The notes below the pieces were generated by a model, which saw only the letters and a program-made list of their open reading frames with translations, was not told the origin of the DNA and did not search any database. DNA of 64,000 bases from positions 186,001 through 250,000 of the forward strand of contig JAICSO010000001.1 of NCBI GenBank assembly GCA_025936825.1. Direction: 5' to 3'. Shown here piece after piece: positions 8,380 through 18,967 of this stretch (position 1 is its first letter; every line of letters begins with the position of its first letter). The stretch comes from Terriglobales bacterium. Lineage in GTDB: Bacteria > Acidobacteriota > Terriglobia > Terriglobales > Acidobacteriaceae. Made by a program: the position numbers and the translations under genes.

Positions 8380-8874
8380 ATGCAAGAATCCTATTTCTAT
8401 TCGTATTGCGAATCTCCCATTGGGAAGTTGCTGTTAGTGGGCAGCGAGCGCGGCCTGGCGCAGATCTGGTTTGAGGGACAGACGCATAAGGCTGCGCTGG
8501 GGGACAACTGTCACGAGGATTCAAGCGAGTTGCGTGACGCGGTTCGGCAGCTTCGCGCGTATTTTGCGGGAGAACTCGAGACCTTCGACGTTCATCTCGC
8601 ACCCGAAGGCACCCCCTTCCAGCAGAAGGTCTGGAACGAACTGCTCAAAATTCCTTATGGCGAGACGATTTCGTACGGGGAACTGGCGCGGAGAATCGGC
8701 AATCCGAACGCGAGCCGCGCCGTAGGGCTGGCGAACGGAACGAATCCGATTCCGATCATCATTCCGTGTCACCGCGTGATCGGATCGAATGGCAAACTCA
8801 CCGGGTACGGTGGCGGATTGCCGATCAAAGAGAAGCTGCTGGCGCTGGAAAAACGGCAACTGCGTTTGCTGTGA
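8380..8874 (+). CDS. ogt: Methylated-DNA--protein-cysteine methyltransferase
   Basis: This suicide enzyme removes O6-alkyl groups from guanine. It has an N-terminal RNase H-like domain (residues ~5-75) and a C-terminal DNA-binding domain with FQQKVWNELLKIPYGETISY, the helix SRAVGLANGTNPI and the acceptor motif IPCHRV. I prefer the ATG at 8380 (164 residues, MQESYFYSY), matching the family's usual N-terminus. An ATG at 8320 in frame would add 20 residues without clear homology or ribosome site. Confidence 0.95.
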   Translation: MQESYFYSYCESPIGKLLLVGSERGLAQIWFEGQTHKAALGDNCHEDSSELRDAVRQLRAYFAGELETFDVHLAPEGTPFQQKVWNELLKIPYGETISYGELARRIGNPNASRAVGLANGTNPIPIIIPCHRVIGSNGKLTGYGGGLPIKEKLLALEKRQLRLL

Positions 8875-8887
8875 AAACGAAAGAATT

Positions 8888-9070
8888 AACCGCCGAGTAC
8901 GCAAAGATCGCAGAGAAAACATTTTTGGTTTTCTTCGCTGCTTTGCGGTTAACCGCGTTGCCTTTACTTTTCCTTCACGCCAGGTCATTTAACCACCGAG
9001 AGAACTCACAGGTGAAACATCCCATCATTCTCTCGGCGTACTCTGCGATCTCTGCGGTTCACTGCTTTTT
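8888..9070. repeat. Word-type inverted repeat (GCAGAGAA / CTCTGCG)
   Basis: The left arm near 8888-8915 reads AACCGCCGAGTACGCAAAGA. The right arm 9031-9070 reads CTCGGCGTACTCTGCGATCT. An intermediate copy lies at 8990-9012. The structure fills the ogt-kinase spacer. Confidence 0.65.
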
Positions 9071-9093
9071 CTCTGCTAAGATGATGCGCACTT

Positions 9094-11739
9094 ATGTCCT
9101 CCCCTTCGCCACTGGGACAAACCGTTTCTCATTACCGCATCGTGCAGAAGTTGGGCGGCGGCGGTATGGGAGTGGTGTACAAGGCTGAGGACACGCAACT
9201 CGGCCGGTTCGTCGCGCTGAAATTCCTTCCTGACGATGTTGCCGGAAACCAGATGGCGTTCGAGCGCTTTCGCCGCGAGGCGCGGGCTGCCTCGGCGCTC
9301 AACCATCCCAACATCTGCACCATTTACGAGATTGGCGACCATGATGGCCGCCCATTCATCGCGATGGAGTACCTGGAAGGCAAGACGCTTCGCGAGCTGA
9401 CGTTCGGGCGTCCGCTGGAATTGGAGCGCCTGCTTGACCTCGGAATCGAGATCGTCGACGCGCTCGACGCGGCACACTCCAAGGGCATCGTCCATCGTGA
9501 CATCAAGCCGGCAAATATCTTTGTGACCGATCGAGGGCACGCCAAGATTCTGGATTTCGGTTTGGCGAAAATGGGCCCGGTTAGTTCCGAAAAGCTCACG
9601 TCTGCTCCCACGGTGACAGAAGAGCACTTGACCAGTGCAGGCAGCACGCTGGGCACGGTCGCTTATATGTCGCCGGAGCAGGCGTTAGGCAAGGATTTGG
9701 ACGCACGCACGGATTTGTTTTCGTTCGGCACGGTTTTATATGAGACTGCGACAGGCATGCTCCCGTTTCGCGGCGACACTACGGCGGCCATTTTCGACGC
9801 GATTCTTAATAAGCCTCCAGCGCCGCCAAGCCGCGTTAATCCGGAGCTCCCCGCTGAGTTGGAACGCATTATCAATAAGACCCTGGAAAAAGACCGTGAC
9901 GTCCGCTGTCAGAGCGCGGCGGAAATACGCGCCGACTTAAAGCGCCTGAAGCGGGACAGCACTTCTGGAAGGATGAATGCCGCGACGCCCGTGGTGCAAC
10001 TACGGGAACGCAAAAAAGGTATTTCCCTCTGGATTGCTGCAGCGATGGCTGCTGTGCTAACCGCTCTTGGAGCATGGTGGTTCACGCCTGCGGCGCAGCC
10101 TCACGTAACCGGAACCACGCAACTCACGCATGACGGCCTTCCCAAATGCTGCATGGCCACAGACGGTGCGCGCGTGTACCTCATGGAGTCTGACCCGAAC
10201 AGCGGAGAGAATCTCCTCAAGCAGGTTTCAATTAAGGGCGGCGAGGCCACGACGATCCCCACCTCGTTGAGAAATGTCTTCCCATTAGATCTCTCGCCCG
10301 ACAAATCCGAGTTATTGGTTGCGGCGAATGGAGCGGCCGGCAGCAACGAATCGTTATGGGCTTTACCTTTGCCTTCAGGTTCGCCCCGCCGTATTGGCGA
10401 CCTCCTGACAGGTGGAGTGAGCGCAAAGTGGTCTCCAGACGGGAAACACATCGTCTTCGGCAAAGACAACGAGCTTTGGCTTGCCAACGCCGATGGCAGT
10501 AACGCGAAGCGCATCTTTTCAGCAACAGGCCATCCTGAAGCACCCAATTTCTCGCCTGACGGAAAGCGCCTTCGCGTTACGGTCAGCAATACGGAGAAGA
10601 ATACCGTTGAGCTTTGGGAACTCGCCGCGGACAGCTCGCGACCGCATCAGCTTCTGGCGGGATGGCACAACCCGCCGCGAGAAGGTTACGGTACCTGGAC
10701 ACCAGACGGCAGATACTACTGTTTCAATGTTGCGGACGCCTCTTCAAACATATTCGCGTTAGCAGATTCTCCTGGGTGGTGGCGCAAGTCTTCGAGCCAG
10801 CCGGTCCAGTTAACGTTCGGCCCACTCGCGTTTTACATGGGCACGATCGCTCCTGATGCCAAGCATGTCCTCGCCGTGGGGTTTGACAATCGTGGTGAGC
10901 TCGCCCGTTATGACACCCGCAGCGGCCAAGTGGTCCAGTATCTTGGTGGCATTTCAGCTACGCAGGTCGCTTTCTCGAAAGATGGAAAGTGGATGGCGTA
11001 TATCAACGTCGGGGACTACACGCTGTGGGTCAGCCGCGTTGACGGGACCGGGAAGCTGCAACTGACGTATGCGCCGACGTCGTCCGCTCTGCCGCGCTGG
11101 TCTCCCGACGGCACAAAGATTACATTTATGTCCGCACAACTCGGGAAGCCCTGGAAGACTTTCGTGGTCTCCGCACAAGGAGGCACGCCAGAGGAATTAC
11201 TCCCGCAGGACACTGCGGAAGGTGACCCCGCTTGGTCGCCCGACGGTACGCAGATGGTCTTTTCACGCCTGCCCGATGCTGCCAATTCTTCGGACGTCAG
11301 GATACTCGACCTGAACACGAAGGAAGTGAAGGTGCTGCCGGGATCGTCAGGGCGATTCAGCCCCCGTTGGTCGCCGGATGGACGGTACATTGCCGCCCTG
11401 GATTTTGCGCGACGCTCGACGAAGCTTTCGCTCTACGATGTTCAAGCCCAGAAGTGGTCCGACTGGGTGACGGATCCTAACGGGATCGCCTATCCCACCT
11501 GGACGCCCGACAGCCGGTTTGTCCAATATGCAAACATTTCCGGCCGCGCGAGCGCACCTGCCTACAACAAAATCGCTCTGGGAAGCAGCCGCATTCAGCA
11601 ACTCTTTACGGTGCCAAATTCGCGGCCCTATTCGACCAATGTTGGTCCCTGGAGTGGGATGACTCCCGACGGTTCATTGATGTACACCCGCGACGTGAGC
11701 ACGCAAGAGGTTTATCAGCTGGACGTCGATTTTCCATAG
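9094..11739 (+). CDS. PknB-type Ser/Thr kinase with TolB/PD40 propeller
   Basis: 881 residues. The cytoplasmic kinase domain (~10-275) has the Gly loop [19 protein letters not shown] Lys, HRDIKPAN (~133-140), DFGLAK and the substrate loop [10 protein letters not shown]. All catalytic residues are present. One membrane helix (~308-330, [20 protein letters not shown]) leads to an extracytoplasmic six- to eight-bladed propeller of PD40 repeats (W-S-P-D-G motifs, ~380-860). The layout suggests a receptor kinase sensing a periplasmic ligand. This fusion is strongly expanded in Acidobacteriota. A paralogue is at 16172. Confidence 0.95.
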   Translation: MSSPSPLGQTVSHYRIVQKLGGGGMGVVYKAEDTQLGRFVALKFLPDDVAGNQMAFERFRREARAASALNHPNICTIYEIGDHDGRPFIAMEYLEGKTLRELTFGRPLELERLLDLGIEIVDALDAAHSKGIVHRDIKPANIFVTDRGHAKILDFGLAKMGPVSSEKLTSAPTVTEEHLTSAGSTLGTVAYMSPEQALGKDLDARTDLFSFGTVLYETATGMLPFRGDTTAAIFDAILNKPPAPPSRVNPELPAELERIINKTLEKDRDVRCQSAAEIRADLKRLKRDSTSGRMNAATPVVQLRERKKGISLWIAAAMAAVLTALGAWWFTPAAQPHVTGTTQLTHDGLPKCCMATDGARVYLMESDPNSGENLLKQVSIKGGEATTIPTSLRNVFPLDLSPDKSELLVAANGAAGSNESLWALPLPSGSPRRIGDLLTGGVSAKWSPDGKHIVFGKDNELWLANADGSNAKRIFSATGHPEAPNFSPDGKRLRVTVSNTEKNTVELWELAADSSRPHQLLAGWHNPPREGYGTWTPDGRYYCFNVADASSNIFALADSPGWWRKSSSQPVQLTFGPLAFYMGTIAPDAKHVLAVGFDNRGELARYDTRSGQVVQYLGGISATQVAFSKDGKWMAYINVGDYTLWVSRVDGTGKLQLTYAPTSSALPRWSPDGTKITFMSAQLGKPWKTFVVSAQGGTPEELLPQDTAEGDPAWSPDGTQMVFSRLPDAANSSDVRILDLNTKEVKVLPGSSGRFSPRWSPDGRYIAALDFARRSTKLSLYDVQAQKWSDWVTDPNGIAYPTWTPDSRFVQYANISGRASAPAYNKIALGSSRIQQLFTVPNSRPYSTNVGPWSGMTPDGSLMYTRDVSTQEVYQLDVDFP

Positions 11740-11815
11740 CAACAAACCGCCGCTCGTACAGTGGCCTGTCCTTCGGTTACCATATTTGAGGGCTGCTGCC
11801 CGCATCCAATCAACT

Positions 11816-12397
11816 ATGAAGAAGAATCTGCTGCTCCTGACGGTAGTTCTGTTCTTTGGCACATTGACGTTCGCTCAAGATCCTTCGCTGCTGCGTCCGC
11901 CCAAAGGCTCGCCCGTGGCGCTGATTGTATTTGAGGACTTGCAGTGCCCGAAGTGCCGGCAGGATTCGCCGATTGAACAGCAAGCGGCGCGCGCCCACAA
12001 GATTCCGCTGATCATCCACGATTTCCCGCTGCCCATGCACAACTGGTCGTATCAGGCCGCGATTATCGCGCACTACTTCGATTCGCAATCGAAGGATTTG
12101 GGAACCGAGTTCCGTGCTTTCATATTCCAGCATCAGCCGGAGATTACGCCCGATACCCTGCAGACCTTCGCGCAGCGGTTCGCGACCGAGCACAAGACCC
12201 AACTGCCATTCGTGATTGATCCGCAGGGGAAATTCGCGGCAGAAATAAATGCCGACAAGGACCTCGGACGCAAAGTGGGCATCCAGCACACGCCGACCAT
12301 CTACGTCGTCAGCAGCCGCAATCCTTCGCGACCCTTTGTCGAGGTCACGGACAGCTCGCAATTGTTTCAAACGATCGAAGCCATGCAGAACGAATAA
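11816..12397 (+). CDS. Exported DsbA-like thiol oxidoreductase
   Basis: 193 residues from the ATG at 11816, which begins a signal peptide (MKKNLLLLTVVLFFGTLTFA). The thioredoxin-fold CxxC is CPKC within FEDLQCPKCRQDSP (residue ~43). The late cis-Pro loop HTPTIYVV (~160) and the helical insert match the DsbA/thioredoxin_4 family. It probably oxidises or isomerises disulfides in the periplasm. A start at 11786 would place ten residues before the signal and is less likely. Confidence 0.88.
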   Translation: MKKNLLLLTVVLFFGTLTFAQDPSLLRPPKGSPVALIVFEDLQCPKCRQDSPIEQQAARAHKIPLIIHDFPLPMHNWSYQAAIIAHYFDSQSKDLGTEFRAFIFQHQPEITPDTLQTFAQRFATEHKTQLPFVIDPQGKFAAEINADKDLGRKVGIQHTPTIYVVSSRNPSRPFVEVTDSSQLFQTIEAMQNE

Positions 12398-12417
12398 AGC
12401 GGGATTTGAAACGGGTT

Positions 12418-12525
12418 ACCTCTGCGGCGTTCCTCGGGGTACCTTCGCGTCCTCTGTGGTTTAGATTTTCAAGAACCTCCACCACAAAGGACGCTGAGTT
12501 TCACAGAGGAAAAACACAGAGGAAC
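12418..12525. repeat. Word-type inverted repeat (CACAGAGGA)
   Basis: The left arm ~12419-12462 contains CGTCCTCTGTGGTTT. The right arm ~12480-12525 contains ACCACAAAGGACGCTGAG and CACAGAGG twice. The word class is shared with 14008-14207. Confidence 0.7.
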
Positions 12526-12533
12526 TTGGCTCG

Positions 12534-13910
12534 CTACTTCACTTGCCCCGCAACGTACGCGCTGACCTGAACAAACACGCTGTCCTGGAACAGGATTTTT
12601 CCTTGCGAATCCGCGCGAAGCTTGATTTCTGCAAATTTTTCGCTTAACTGTGAAGGAGCGATGGCGCGAAGCAGCACCGTGCTTTGGCTGTGAGGGAAAA
12701 CCGACACGGGGGAAATTGGAGAAGCAGACCATCCCGAAGGCAGTTCCGCTGCGACGGTGACTTCCACAGGAGTGTTGTTGGAGTTCGCGATTACGACCGG
12801 AATGGTTAAGGTGTCGCGAGGTTCGACGGCGATCTCCGGACGCAACGTCTCCAAGGATTTCAATTCGTGCGCACGCCAGAAATTTCGATAGAAGCCGAAC
12901 GGGCCACCGAACTGCACAGCCAGCTTTCCCTCCGACTCTGCTGGGACGGGGCTAACCGGCGCGAACACAATCGGCGTAGAAGAAAGCCCCTGAAAAACAT
13001 CTTCAGTTGCGCCGCTCTCAACATGCGACTTTCCCAGCCACAGGCGAACGGGCTCGGGCAGGTACCCGGCCTTCTCCATGTCCGCGATAGCAGCCGCTGA
13101 TACGTCTCCGTTTTCGATTCGTTTGCCGATATTCGGATCAGGCAATTGCGTGTAGTAGGCCGCGGCTGACTGGGCGGCTAGTTGCAGGTAAGTGACCTTG
13201 CGCGACGGTGAAGTCTGATTTCCGTCGTACTCGGGGCCGTGTCCCTTGAAGAATGCAGTATCGAAGGCGTCGGTGAAGTAGTAGAGCTTCTGCGGCTGCC
13301 AGGGGGTGAGCCCCTCGAACGCATTTTCGAACTGGCGAATCGGCGCGACTAGTTGTGAAGGAAACATGGTTGGGTTTCCTGCCATGTCGAAGGCTTCAGT
13401 CGCAGTTACGCCCGCCGCCTGATGATCGCCGTGATTCTCGCCGGCGACGCTGCCTGGAAGCCACGTAAAGACGACCTCAGGCCGGGTGAGGCGCACAATG
13501 CGAACCACCTGTTCGAGCACGGATGCGCTCGGCCAAGTGGCGAGCGATAGAAGAACGTCCTGACTGGCCGTGTCGCGTCCATCGAGATACCAAACGTTCG
13601 TGATGCCCAGCCTGCTTAGCGCCTTGCGGCCTTCAATTTCGCGAACGAGACCCAAAGCTTTTGCACGCTCGCGTCCCGTGGAATTGGAGCCGGAGTCGCC
13701 TCGCGTGCAATACACCACCGCAACGCGTTTGTGCTGATCGAATACGCCGCGTGCGAGATAGCTCGAGACGATGGTGTCGTCATCCGGATGAGCGACGACA
13801 ACAAGGATGTCAGCTTTGTAGCGGTCGTCAGGAGTGGAGATTTGGGCGAAGGCGATTCCACAACTCAACGTGATCCAGGCGAGAAGGTAAAAGGTTCTGC
13901 AACGATTCAT
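12534..13910 (-). CDS. Secreted PIG-L/LmbE-type deacetylase with C-terminal beta domain
   Basis: 458 residues from the ATG at 13910, which starts a signal peptide (MNRCRTFYLLAWITLSCG). The Zn-site motif VVVAHPDDDT (~38) and the second ligand motif ENHGDHQAAG (~165) identify the PIG-L N-acetylglucosaminyl deacetylase fold. Residues ~350-458 form an NPCBM/NEW3-like Ig-type domain (LTIPVVIANSNNTPVEVTV, then LPSGWSASP). The physiological substrate is not known; such exported acidobacterial forms are probably sugar or small-amide deacetylases. It is convergent with the DsbA-like gene. Confidence 0.88.
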   Translation of the reverse strand: MNRCRTFYLLAWITLSCGIAFAQISTPDDRYKADILVVVAHPDDDTIVSSYLARGVFDQHKRVAVVYCTRGDSGSNSTGRERAKALGLVREIEGRKALSRLGITNVWYLDGRDTASQDVLLSLATWPSASVLEQVVRIVRLTRPEVVFTWLPGSVAGENHGDHQAAGVTATEAFDMAGNPTMFPSQLVAPIRQFENAFEGLTPWQPQKLYYFTDAFDTAFFKGHGPEYDGNQTSPSRKVTYLQLAAQSAAAYYTQLPDPNIGKRIENGDVSAAAIADMEKAGYLPEPVRLWLGKSHVESGATEDVFQGLSSTPIVFAPVSPVPAESEGKLAVQFGGPFGFYRNFWRAHELKSLETLRPEIAVEPRDTLTIPVVIANSNNTPVEVTVAAELPSGWSASPISPVSVFPHSQSTVLLRAIAPSQLSEKFAEIKLRADSQGKILFQDSVFVQVSAYVAGQVK

Positions 13911-14257
13911 CAGATACGTGCGGAGTCGGTTTCGCTTACATCGAACTGCGCTCATGGATCACTCAATCCTGTGCTTCGTATTCGCGCCCGCTGCGCGGCA
14001 CACAAACTACCACAGAGGACACAGAGTTTCACAGAGGAAAACACAGGGAAACCGAGACGCTGATGGAAATAAGAATCGCGAGCGCGTGATAGGGCCGTGG
14101 CGTCTCCTGCGGCTTACCCAGCTACGTTCGTGTCCCGAATCGCCGGGAACATCGGTGCAATACGACTTCTCTCTGGCATTTCTGCGTGAAACTCTGTGTC
14201 CCGGTGGGAGGGTTGAGCTCGCGAAAGCGACCAGATAGACGAGATCGTCTTCGAAGG
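13911..14257. other. Gene-free stretch with word-type inverted repeat
   Basis: The word ACCACAGAGGACACAGAG occurs at 14008-14049 and its inverse AACTCTGTGTCCCGGTGG at 14181-14207. The arms are near-perfect over about 25 bp. Nothing else recognised. Confidence 0.6.
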
Positions 14258-14926
14258 TCAGCCCACGCGGCGCGCGTCTTCGAACGCGTGCTTTTTCTCC
14301 AGCTCGGTTTGGGCGGTTTTCATGTCGGCTTCGAACTTCTCGGCTTGCGCCATGAGAGCGGCGTTGGCCGACGCCAACTCACCTTCAATCGTCATCAACC
14401 CGGATTCTGCCAACCCGCGCGCCACGTCCAAAAGGTGGGGCACGGTGCTTTCGACGTAAAGCGCTTCTGCGGGATCGGCGATCCACACCGTGCCGCCGAT
14501 GAGCTTGGTATGCCAGAAGACTTTACGCATAAGCAAGAGCGCGATCGCCTCGTCGTTCGCCTTTCCGAAGATCCACTTGTTGCGCTTGAAATCGTAGTAG
14601 CGGCTGGAGAACTGCACAGGAACAAGTTTGCCCGACTTTAGAAACTGGAGTTGCCGACGATCTGCTTCCTTGCGCAGCGTATTAATGACCGGCACCTCAG
14701 CGTCATTTGGTTCGAGCGAAGGCAGCACCTCGCGAACGGTTTCCGTCAGGTTGACCGCGACCGGAGCATGCAGGCCATCGGTGTTGCGGAGCTTCACGTC
14801 CCCGTGCAACACAAAAAAATCCGCGCCAGATCCAGACTTATGAAACGGCCACTTGAGTTCGACCTGAAGCGGTAAGCCTGATAGGGTCACGTAGACACGA
14901 GCGCTGGGTTGTCCGTTGGTAGTCAT
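14258..14926 (-). CDS. Conserved hypothetical protein
   Basis: 222 residues, no signal peptide. The N-terminal part (~10-110) is beta-rich (VYVTLSGLPLQVELKWPF). The middle contains RYYDFKRNKWIFGKANDEA, and the last ~50 residues are a long charged helix ending in a coiled coil. Codon use looks like that of neighbouring genes, so it is likely real. I do not recognise a family; the composition suggests a cytoplasmic structural or regulatory protein. Confidence 0.7.
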   Translation of the reverse strand: MTTNGQPSARVYVTLSGLPLQVELKWPFHKSGSGADFFVLHGDVKLRNTDGLHAPVAVNLTETVREVLPSLEPNDAEVPVINTLRKEADRRQLQFLKSGKLVPVQFSSRYYDFKRNKWIFGKANDEAIALLLMRKVFWHTKLIGGTVWIADPAEALYVESTVPHLLDVARGLAESGLMTIEGELASANAALMAQAEKFEADMKTAQTELEKKHAFEDARRVG

Positions 14927-15002
14927 TGCAGAATTGCTCTCCCCACGAGAAGCGTAAAAGCGATTCTACGGCCTGGAGGCGTTCGGCGAAAAGTGAGGAA
15001 AG

Positions 15003-15028
15003 CAAAAGGAGCGGTCGCAGCCGCTCCT
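15003..15028 (-). terminator. Rho-independent terminator of the receiver-domain gene
   Basis: Read on the minus strand: an 8-bp perfect stem AGGAGCGG/CCGCTCCT with a 6-nt loop, followed by TTTT. It lies 22 bp after the stop at 15051. Confidence 0.85.
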
Positions 15029-15050
15029 GATTTCGTGTGTTGGTGAGTTG

Positions 15051-15434
15051 CTATTTGCCTGCGCCGGCGGCCATGGTCTTCGGCTGCTGCAGAGCAGCAA
15101 TCTTCTTTACCAGGTGCTCCATGTCTTCCCCGGTGTCAATGTTGCCGTCAACATAGGGATGACGGGATCCGTCGGTGTGCATAACCAGCACGCGCGCCGT
15201 GGCGCTGGCTTTCTTTACCATGTAAGGCAGGTGGTGACGGTCGTCGCGAGAGAGAGTCGGGCCCAGGATTACAAGGTCAAACTGGCCCTGGTTGAGGGCC
15301 TGCTGGATGGCCTTGCGGCCGATAGCGGTCTGGACGCTAAATCCCGCGTTTTGAAGGGATTCCGCTTGGGTCGCTAGTACCTGCTCGTTCTGCTCACCGT
15401 AGAGAACTTTCATCGACATGCTGGGTTTCGACAT
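15051..15434 (-). CDS. Stand-alone receiver-like protein lacking the phospho-acceptor
   Basis: 127 residues with CheY-like alternation: VLYGEQNEQVLATQAESLQN (beta1-alpha1), FDLVILGPTLS (beta3), ARVLVMHTDG (beta4). The residue after FDLVIL should be the phosphorylated Asp but is Gly, and the alpha1 acidic pair is reduced to Glu-Gln. It is probably a pseudo-receiver working by protein-protein contact. The start may be the Met at 15434 or the one seven codons on. It has no output domain. Confidence 0.75.
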   Translation of the reverse strand: MSKPSMSMKVLYGEQNEQVLATQAESLQNAGFSVQTAIGRKAIQQALNQGQFDLVILGPTLSRDDRHHLPYMVKKASATARVLVMHTDGSRHPYVDGNIDTGEDMEHLVKKIAALQQPKTMAAGAGK

Positions 15435-15597
15435 TGTGGCTCCTAAGAACGCTACGTTAGCAACCGCGCGGCAGGTTGAGAACGTAACCGAAGACCACGC
15501 ACGAACGGGGCGTCTCGGTGGAATTTGCCTTCATCATGCGATTCATGAGCCAGGTTTTGTGTGGAGTGGTAAATTATTGCCGAAAGGAATTCGGGCC

Positions 15598-16071
15598 ATG
15601 CGTACTCATCTAGCGTTGGTGGTAGGCACATTTTTCTTGCTTGCAGCGAGCGCTTTCGCGCAGGACGTGCAAAGCTCGTTCTGCAACTTCGACGACGAGA
15701 ATCAGGTTAGTGTTCAATACAATCCTGCCGTGAAAGAAACCCCAAGAATGGGGAAGGTCTGGTCTCCCGGCGTGACGCTCTACGTACAAACACCGTTGAC
15801 GCTGGGGAACTCGACAATCGGGCTGGGCGCCTATTCAGTGCATTTCGTTCCGGACAAAAAAAACTGGACGATTGTGGTGAACAAGAATGTCAACAAGGGC
15901 GCGACTTATGACTCATCGCAGGATGTCGCCCGCGCGCCGATGGAAGTTGGGGAGTTGCCCTCGCCAGAAAAGACACTGCAGCTTTCGTTCGGGCATATGG
16001 CCCCAAAACACTGCAGCCTGCGCGTCTACTATCAGAAGACTGGCGCTTTCGCCGAGTTCATGGAAAAGTAA
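15598..16071 (+). CDS. DUF2911-type exported protein
   Basis: 157 residues. AAAGGA lies 10 bp before the ATG at 15598, which begins a signal peptide (MRTHLALVVGTFFLLAASAFA). Family hallmarks include GVTLYVQTPLTLGN, then LGAYSVHFVPDKKNWTIVVN and LQLSFGHMAPKHCSLRVYY. DUF2911 proteins are predicted beta-sandwich exported proteins of unknown role, common in Acidobacteriota and Bacteroidota. A terminator follows immediately. Confidence 0.9.
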   Translation: MRTHLALVVGTFFLLAASAFAQDVQSSFCNFDDENQVSVQYNPAVKETPRMGKVWSPGVTLYVQTPLTLGNSTIGLGAYSVHFVPDKKNWTIVVNKNVNKGATYDSSQDVARAPMEVGELPSPEKTLQLSFGHMAPKHCSLRVYYQKTGAFAEFMEK

Positions 16072-16090
16072 GTTCAGCAGGATTTCGTCG

Positions 16091-16124
16091 GCCGCGAGGC
16101 GCTCCGCTTCGCGGCTTTCTATTT
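16091..16124 (+). terminator. Rho-independent terminator
   Basis: An 11-bp G+C-rich stem from GCCGCGAGGCG with a 3-nt loop is followed by TTTCTATTT, 20 bp after the DUF2911 stop. Confidence 0.8.
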
Positions 16125-16171
16125 GACCTGTATTTCGGCTGTCCGTAAGATGGCTGTCCTGCGAGTTTCCC

Positions 16172-18907
16172 TTGATTGGTTCGACAGTTTCGCACTTCAA
16201 AGTTCTTCGTGAGCTAGGTCGCGGGGGCATGGGCGTGGTGTACGAAGCCGAGGACGTCACCCTCGGCCGCCACGTCGCGCTCAAGTTCCTGCCGCGCGAT
16301 GTGGCCCACAGTTCCGGCGCGCTGGAGCGTTTCCGCCAGGAAGCGCGTACCGCCTCAGCCCTGAATCACGAAAACATCTGCACCATCTACGAAGTCAATG
16401 AACACGAAGGCCAGCCGTTCATTGCGATGGAACTGCTGGAAGGCGAATCGCTGTCGGAGCGCTTGCTTTCGCGCCCGCTCACCAACGACCAGATCCTCGA
16501 TATCGCGATTCAGGTCGCGGACGCGCTGGATGCTGCCCACCGCAGGGGAATTGTCCACCGCGACATCAAGCCCGCGAATATCTTCGTTACCACACGCGGT
16601 CGTGCGAAGGTGCTCGACTTTGGCCTTGCCAAATTGGCGCGCGAACACGAGAAGACGGCCGTGGCAACAGGGGCAACACTCGATAGCCCAATGTTGACGA
16701 GCCCAGGCGCAACCGTCGGGACGGTGGCATACATGTCCCCTGAGCAGGCGCGCGGCGAAGAGGTGGATGCGCGCTCCGACCTGTTCAGTTTCGGCGCGGT
16801 GCTGTATCAAATGGCAACGGGGCGCCTGCCGTTCGACGGACCTACATCTGCAGTAATTTTTCACGCCATTCTGGAGAAGAATCCTCCGCCTCCATCTGAG
16901 TTGAATCCGTCGCTTCCACTGGCACTCAACGATGTCGTGCTGAAATTTTTGGAGAAGGATCCCGATCTCCGCTGCCAGAGTGCCGCAGAGGTTCGCGCCG
17001 ACCTTAAACGAATCAAGCGCGGGTCGAGCGCGAGCGGGAGCTCTGGAAGCGTCGCGCAGGCGCCGTCGTCCGCCAGCGCCTCCGGAATTCGCTCTCAATC
17101 GCAGAGTTCGGCGGGCGCCACGGCCCAAATGCCGCCCGTCGCGCGCAAATGGAATGCGATTCGGATTCGCCAGTTCCTGGTGCGTTTTGCCATAGGGCTC
17201 GTGATCGGGATTGTCATCTTCGCAGGATTCGCGCTTTACAACTACTTTAAGGCGCCGAAGACCGTGATCCATCCCCTGGCGATGCAGATAACGAAACTGA
17301 CGGAGGACGGCTCGGCGGTCGCGGGCGCGATTTCCCCCGATGGGCGATACGCGGCTTACATCAAGCAAGGAGAGCAGCAGAGTCTTTGGGTGATCCAGAT
17401 TGCCACGGGCAGCCAAGCCCAGGTGGTACCGCCGGGGCCGGGTTATTTCCTATGGGAGCCCACGTTTTCGCCGGACGGTAATTACATCTACTACGGTCAT
17501 AGCGACCCGCAGAATGAAAGCGAGGCGCTGCTCCTCGCCGTCCCCAGCTTAGGGGGAACTTCCCAGCGCGTGCTTGCGGATATTTCCACGCCAGTAAGTT
17601 TCTCGCCGGACGGAAAACGAGTATTGTTCGGCCACCATGATCCAGGAGAAAAGAACGGACAGTTGGTAATTGCTGACAGTGACGGTGGGAATCGCCACGT
17701 CATCGCGGAGCGCCCGAATCTGGGATTTAACGGTATTGCGATCTCGTGGTCTGGCGACGGGAAGCTGATTGCGGTTCCTGAGTATGACTTGGGCAATGGC
17801 AGACTCAGCTCGGTTTCGGTGTTTTCGCCCGAAGGGACTCTCGTCAAGAGTTTTCCCGAGCCGATGCTGGTCGACGGAGTAACTTGGCTGCCAGACGCGA
17901 GCGGGATGTTCCTGGAATGCCGCGCCCCCGAGTCCAATTTCCGCAGGCAGATCAAGTTCCTTTCCTACCCGTCAGGTGAGTTACAGAATGTCACCAATGA
18001 TTTGAATGAATACCGCAATCTCACGTTAACCGCGGATGGCAAGGCTCTCGTGACTGTGCAGGAGCAAGAGTCAATGGCGGTTTTCGTAGGAAATATGCCG
18101 CCGAAGCTGCCAGCCGAGATTGTGTTGGGATCTTCGCCGATCAGTACAGGTCAGGTATCCGGCTGGCTGCGCTGGAGCAGTGACGGAAAGCTGCTTGTCA
18201 ACGATCAGAACTTCCACTCCTTCAAAATGGATCCCACGGGCAGCGGGCGAGTTCAAGTTCCCGACCGCGATACGAACGCCGCTTACGCAATTTCGTGCGG
18301 ACCGGACGCGTTCGTTGTCGGCATGCTCGCGAACGACATGCTGAATCTGTTTCGCTACGACCGGTTGATGCGTGACAAGAAGCAGTTAACCAATGAGCGA
18401 GACGCGGAACAGCCTGTCTGCACCAGAGACGGGAAATGGATTTATTACGAAAACAACCTGGAAGGCCCAGCTTTAAAACGTGCGCCAACCGACGGAGGCA
18501 AACCTGAAGTGGTCGCAAAGAACGCCTTCAATGGTGTTGCCTTATCCCCGGACGATAAACGCATTGCTTATCAGTCGTTCTCCGGCATGAACGGAGAACA
18601 TAAGACCCAAATCGTTGTTCAGGACGTCGATGGGGGCAACAAATCCTTCCTTCCCTCCATGGGAGTAGTTCGCACGCCGGTCTGGGCTCCGGATGGGCGC
18701 GGGCTCATACTGGACAAGGCTACCGGGGCCGGCAGCAATCTGTTCTATCAACCACTGGATGGAAGTGCTTCAACCCAAATTACGCACTTCAATAGCGAGC
18801 CGCGGTTCATTCCTGCTTACGATGTATCGCCGGATGGAAAGCAAATCGCGATCACGCGGGCAAGAGTGAACGATGCGGATCTTGTAATCTTCCAGAAATT
18901 CCGCTGA
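16172..18907 (+). CDS. PknB-type Ser/Thr kinase with TolB/PD40 propeller (second)
   Basis: 911 residues from a TTG start. No in-frame ATG gives the family N-terminus, and [20 protein letters not shown] matches it. Kinase motifs are complete: [27 protein letters not shown] (~128-135), [17 protein letters not shown] Ser/Ala/Gly-rich linker (~285-325) precedes one membrane helix (~333-357). The extracytoplasmic region has WD40-like PD40 blades ([33 protein letters not shown]). It is a paralogue of the kinase at 9094 with only moderate propeller similarity, suggesting different ligands. Confidence 0.95.
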   Translation: MIGSTVSHFKVLRELGRGGMGVVYEAEDVTLGRHVALKFLPRDVAHSSGALERFRQEARTASALNHENICTIYEVNEHEGQPFIAMELLEGESLSERLLSRPLTNDQILDIAIQVADALDAAHRRGIVHRDIKPANIFVTTRGRAKVLDFGLAKLAREHEKTAVATGATLDSPMLTSPGATVGTVAYMSPEQARGEEVDARSDLFSFGAVLYQMATGRLPFDGPTSAVIFHAILEKNPPPPSELNPSLPLALNDVVLKFLEKDPDLRCQSAAEVRADLKRIKRGSSASGSSGSVAQAPSSASASGIRSQSQSSAGATAQMPPVARKWNAIRIRQFLVRFAIGLVIGIVIFAGFALYNYFKAPKTVIHPLAMQITKLTEDGSAVAGAISPDGRYAAYIKQGEQQSLWVIQIATGSQAQVVPPGPGYFLWEPTFSPDGNYIYYGHSDPQNESEALLLAVPSLGGTSQRVLADISTPVSFSPDGKRVLFGHHDPGEKNGQLVIADSDGGNRHVIAERPNLGFNGIAISWSGDGKLIAVPEYDLGNGRLSSVSVFSPEGTLVKSFPEPMLVDGVTWLPDASGMFLECRAPESNFRRQIKFLSYPSGELQNVTNDLNEYRNLTLTADGKALVTVQEQESMAVFVGNMPPKLPAEIVLGSSPISTGQVSGWLRWSSDGKLLVNDQNFHSFKMDPTGSGRVQVPDRDTNAAYAISCGPDAFVVGMLANDMLNLFRYDRLMRDKKQLTNERDAEQPVCTRDGKWIYYENNLEGPALKRAPTDGGKPEVVAKNAFNGVALSPDDKRIAYQSFSGMNGEHKTQIVVQDVDGGNKSFLPSMGVVRTPVWAPDGRGLILDKATGAGSNLFYQPLDGSASTQITHFNSEPRFIPAYDVSPDGKQIAITRARVNDADLVIFQKFR

Positions 18908-18967
18908 CTTCCCGCCAGGGGGTATTCCAGCATCGGATGGCTCCTGTGTTTATAATGCGGATTGATC

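Noticed and set aside
16355-17416. A 353-codon frame antisense to the second kinase
   Set aside because: It overlaps the conserved kinase domain and shows only low-complexity Arg-rich sequence.
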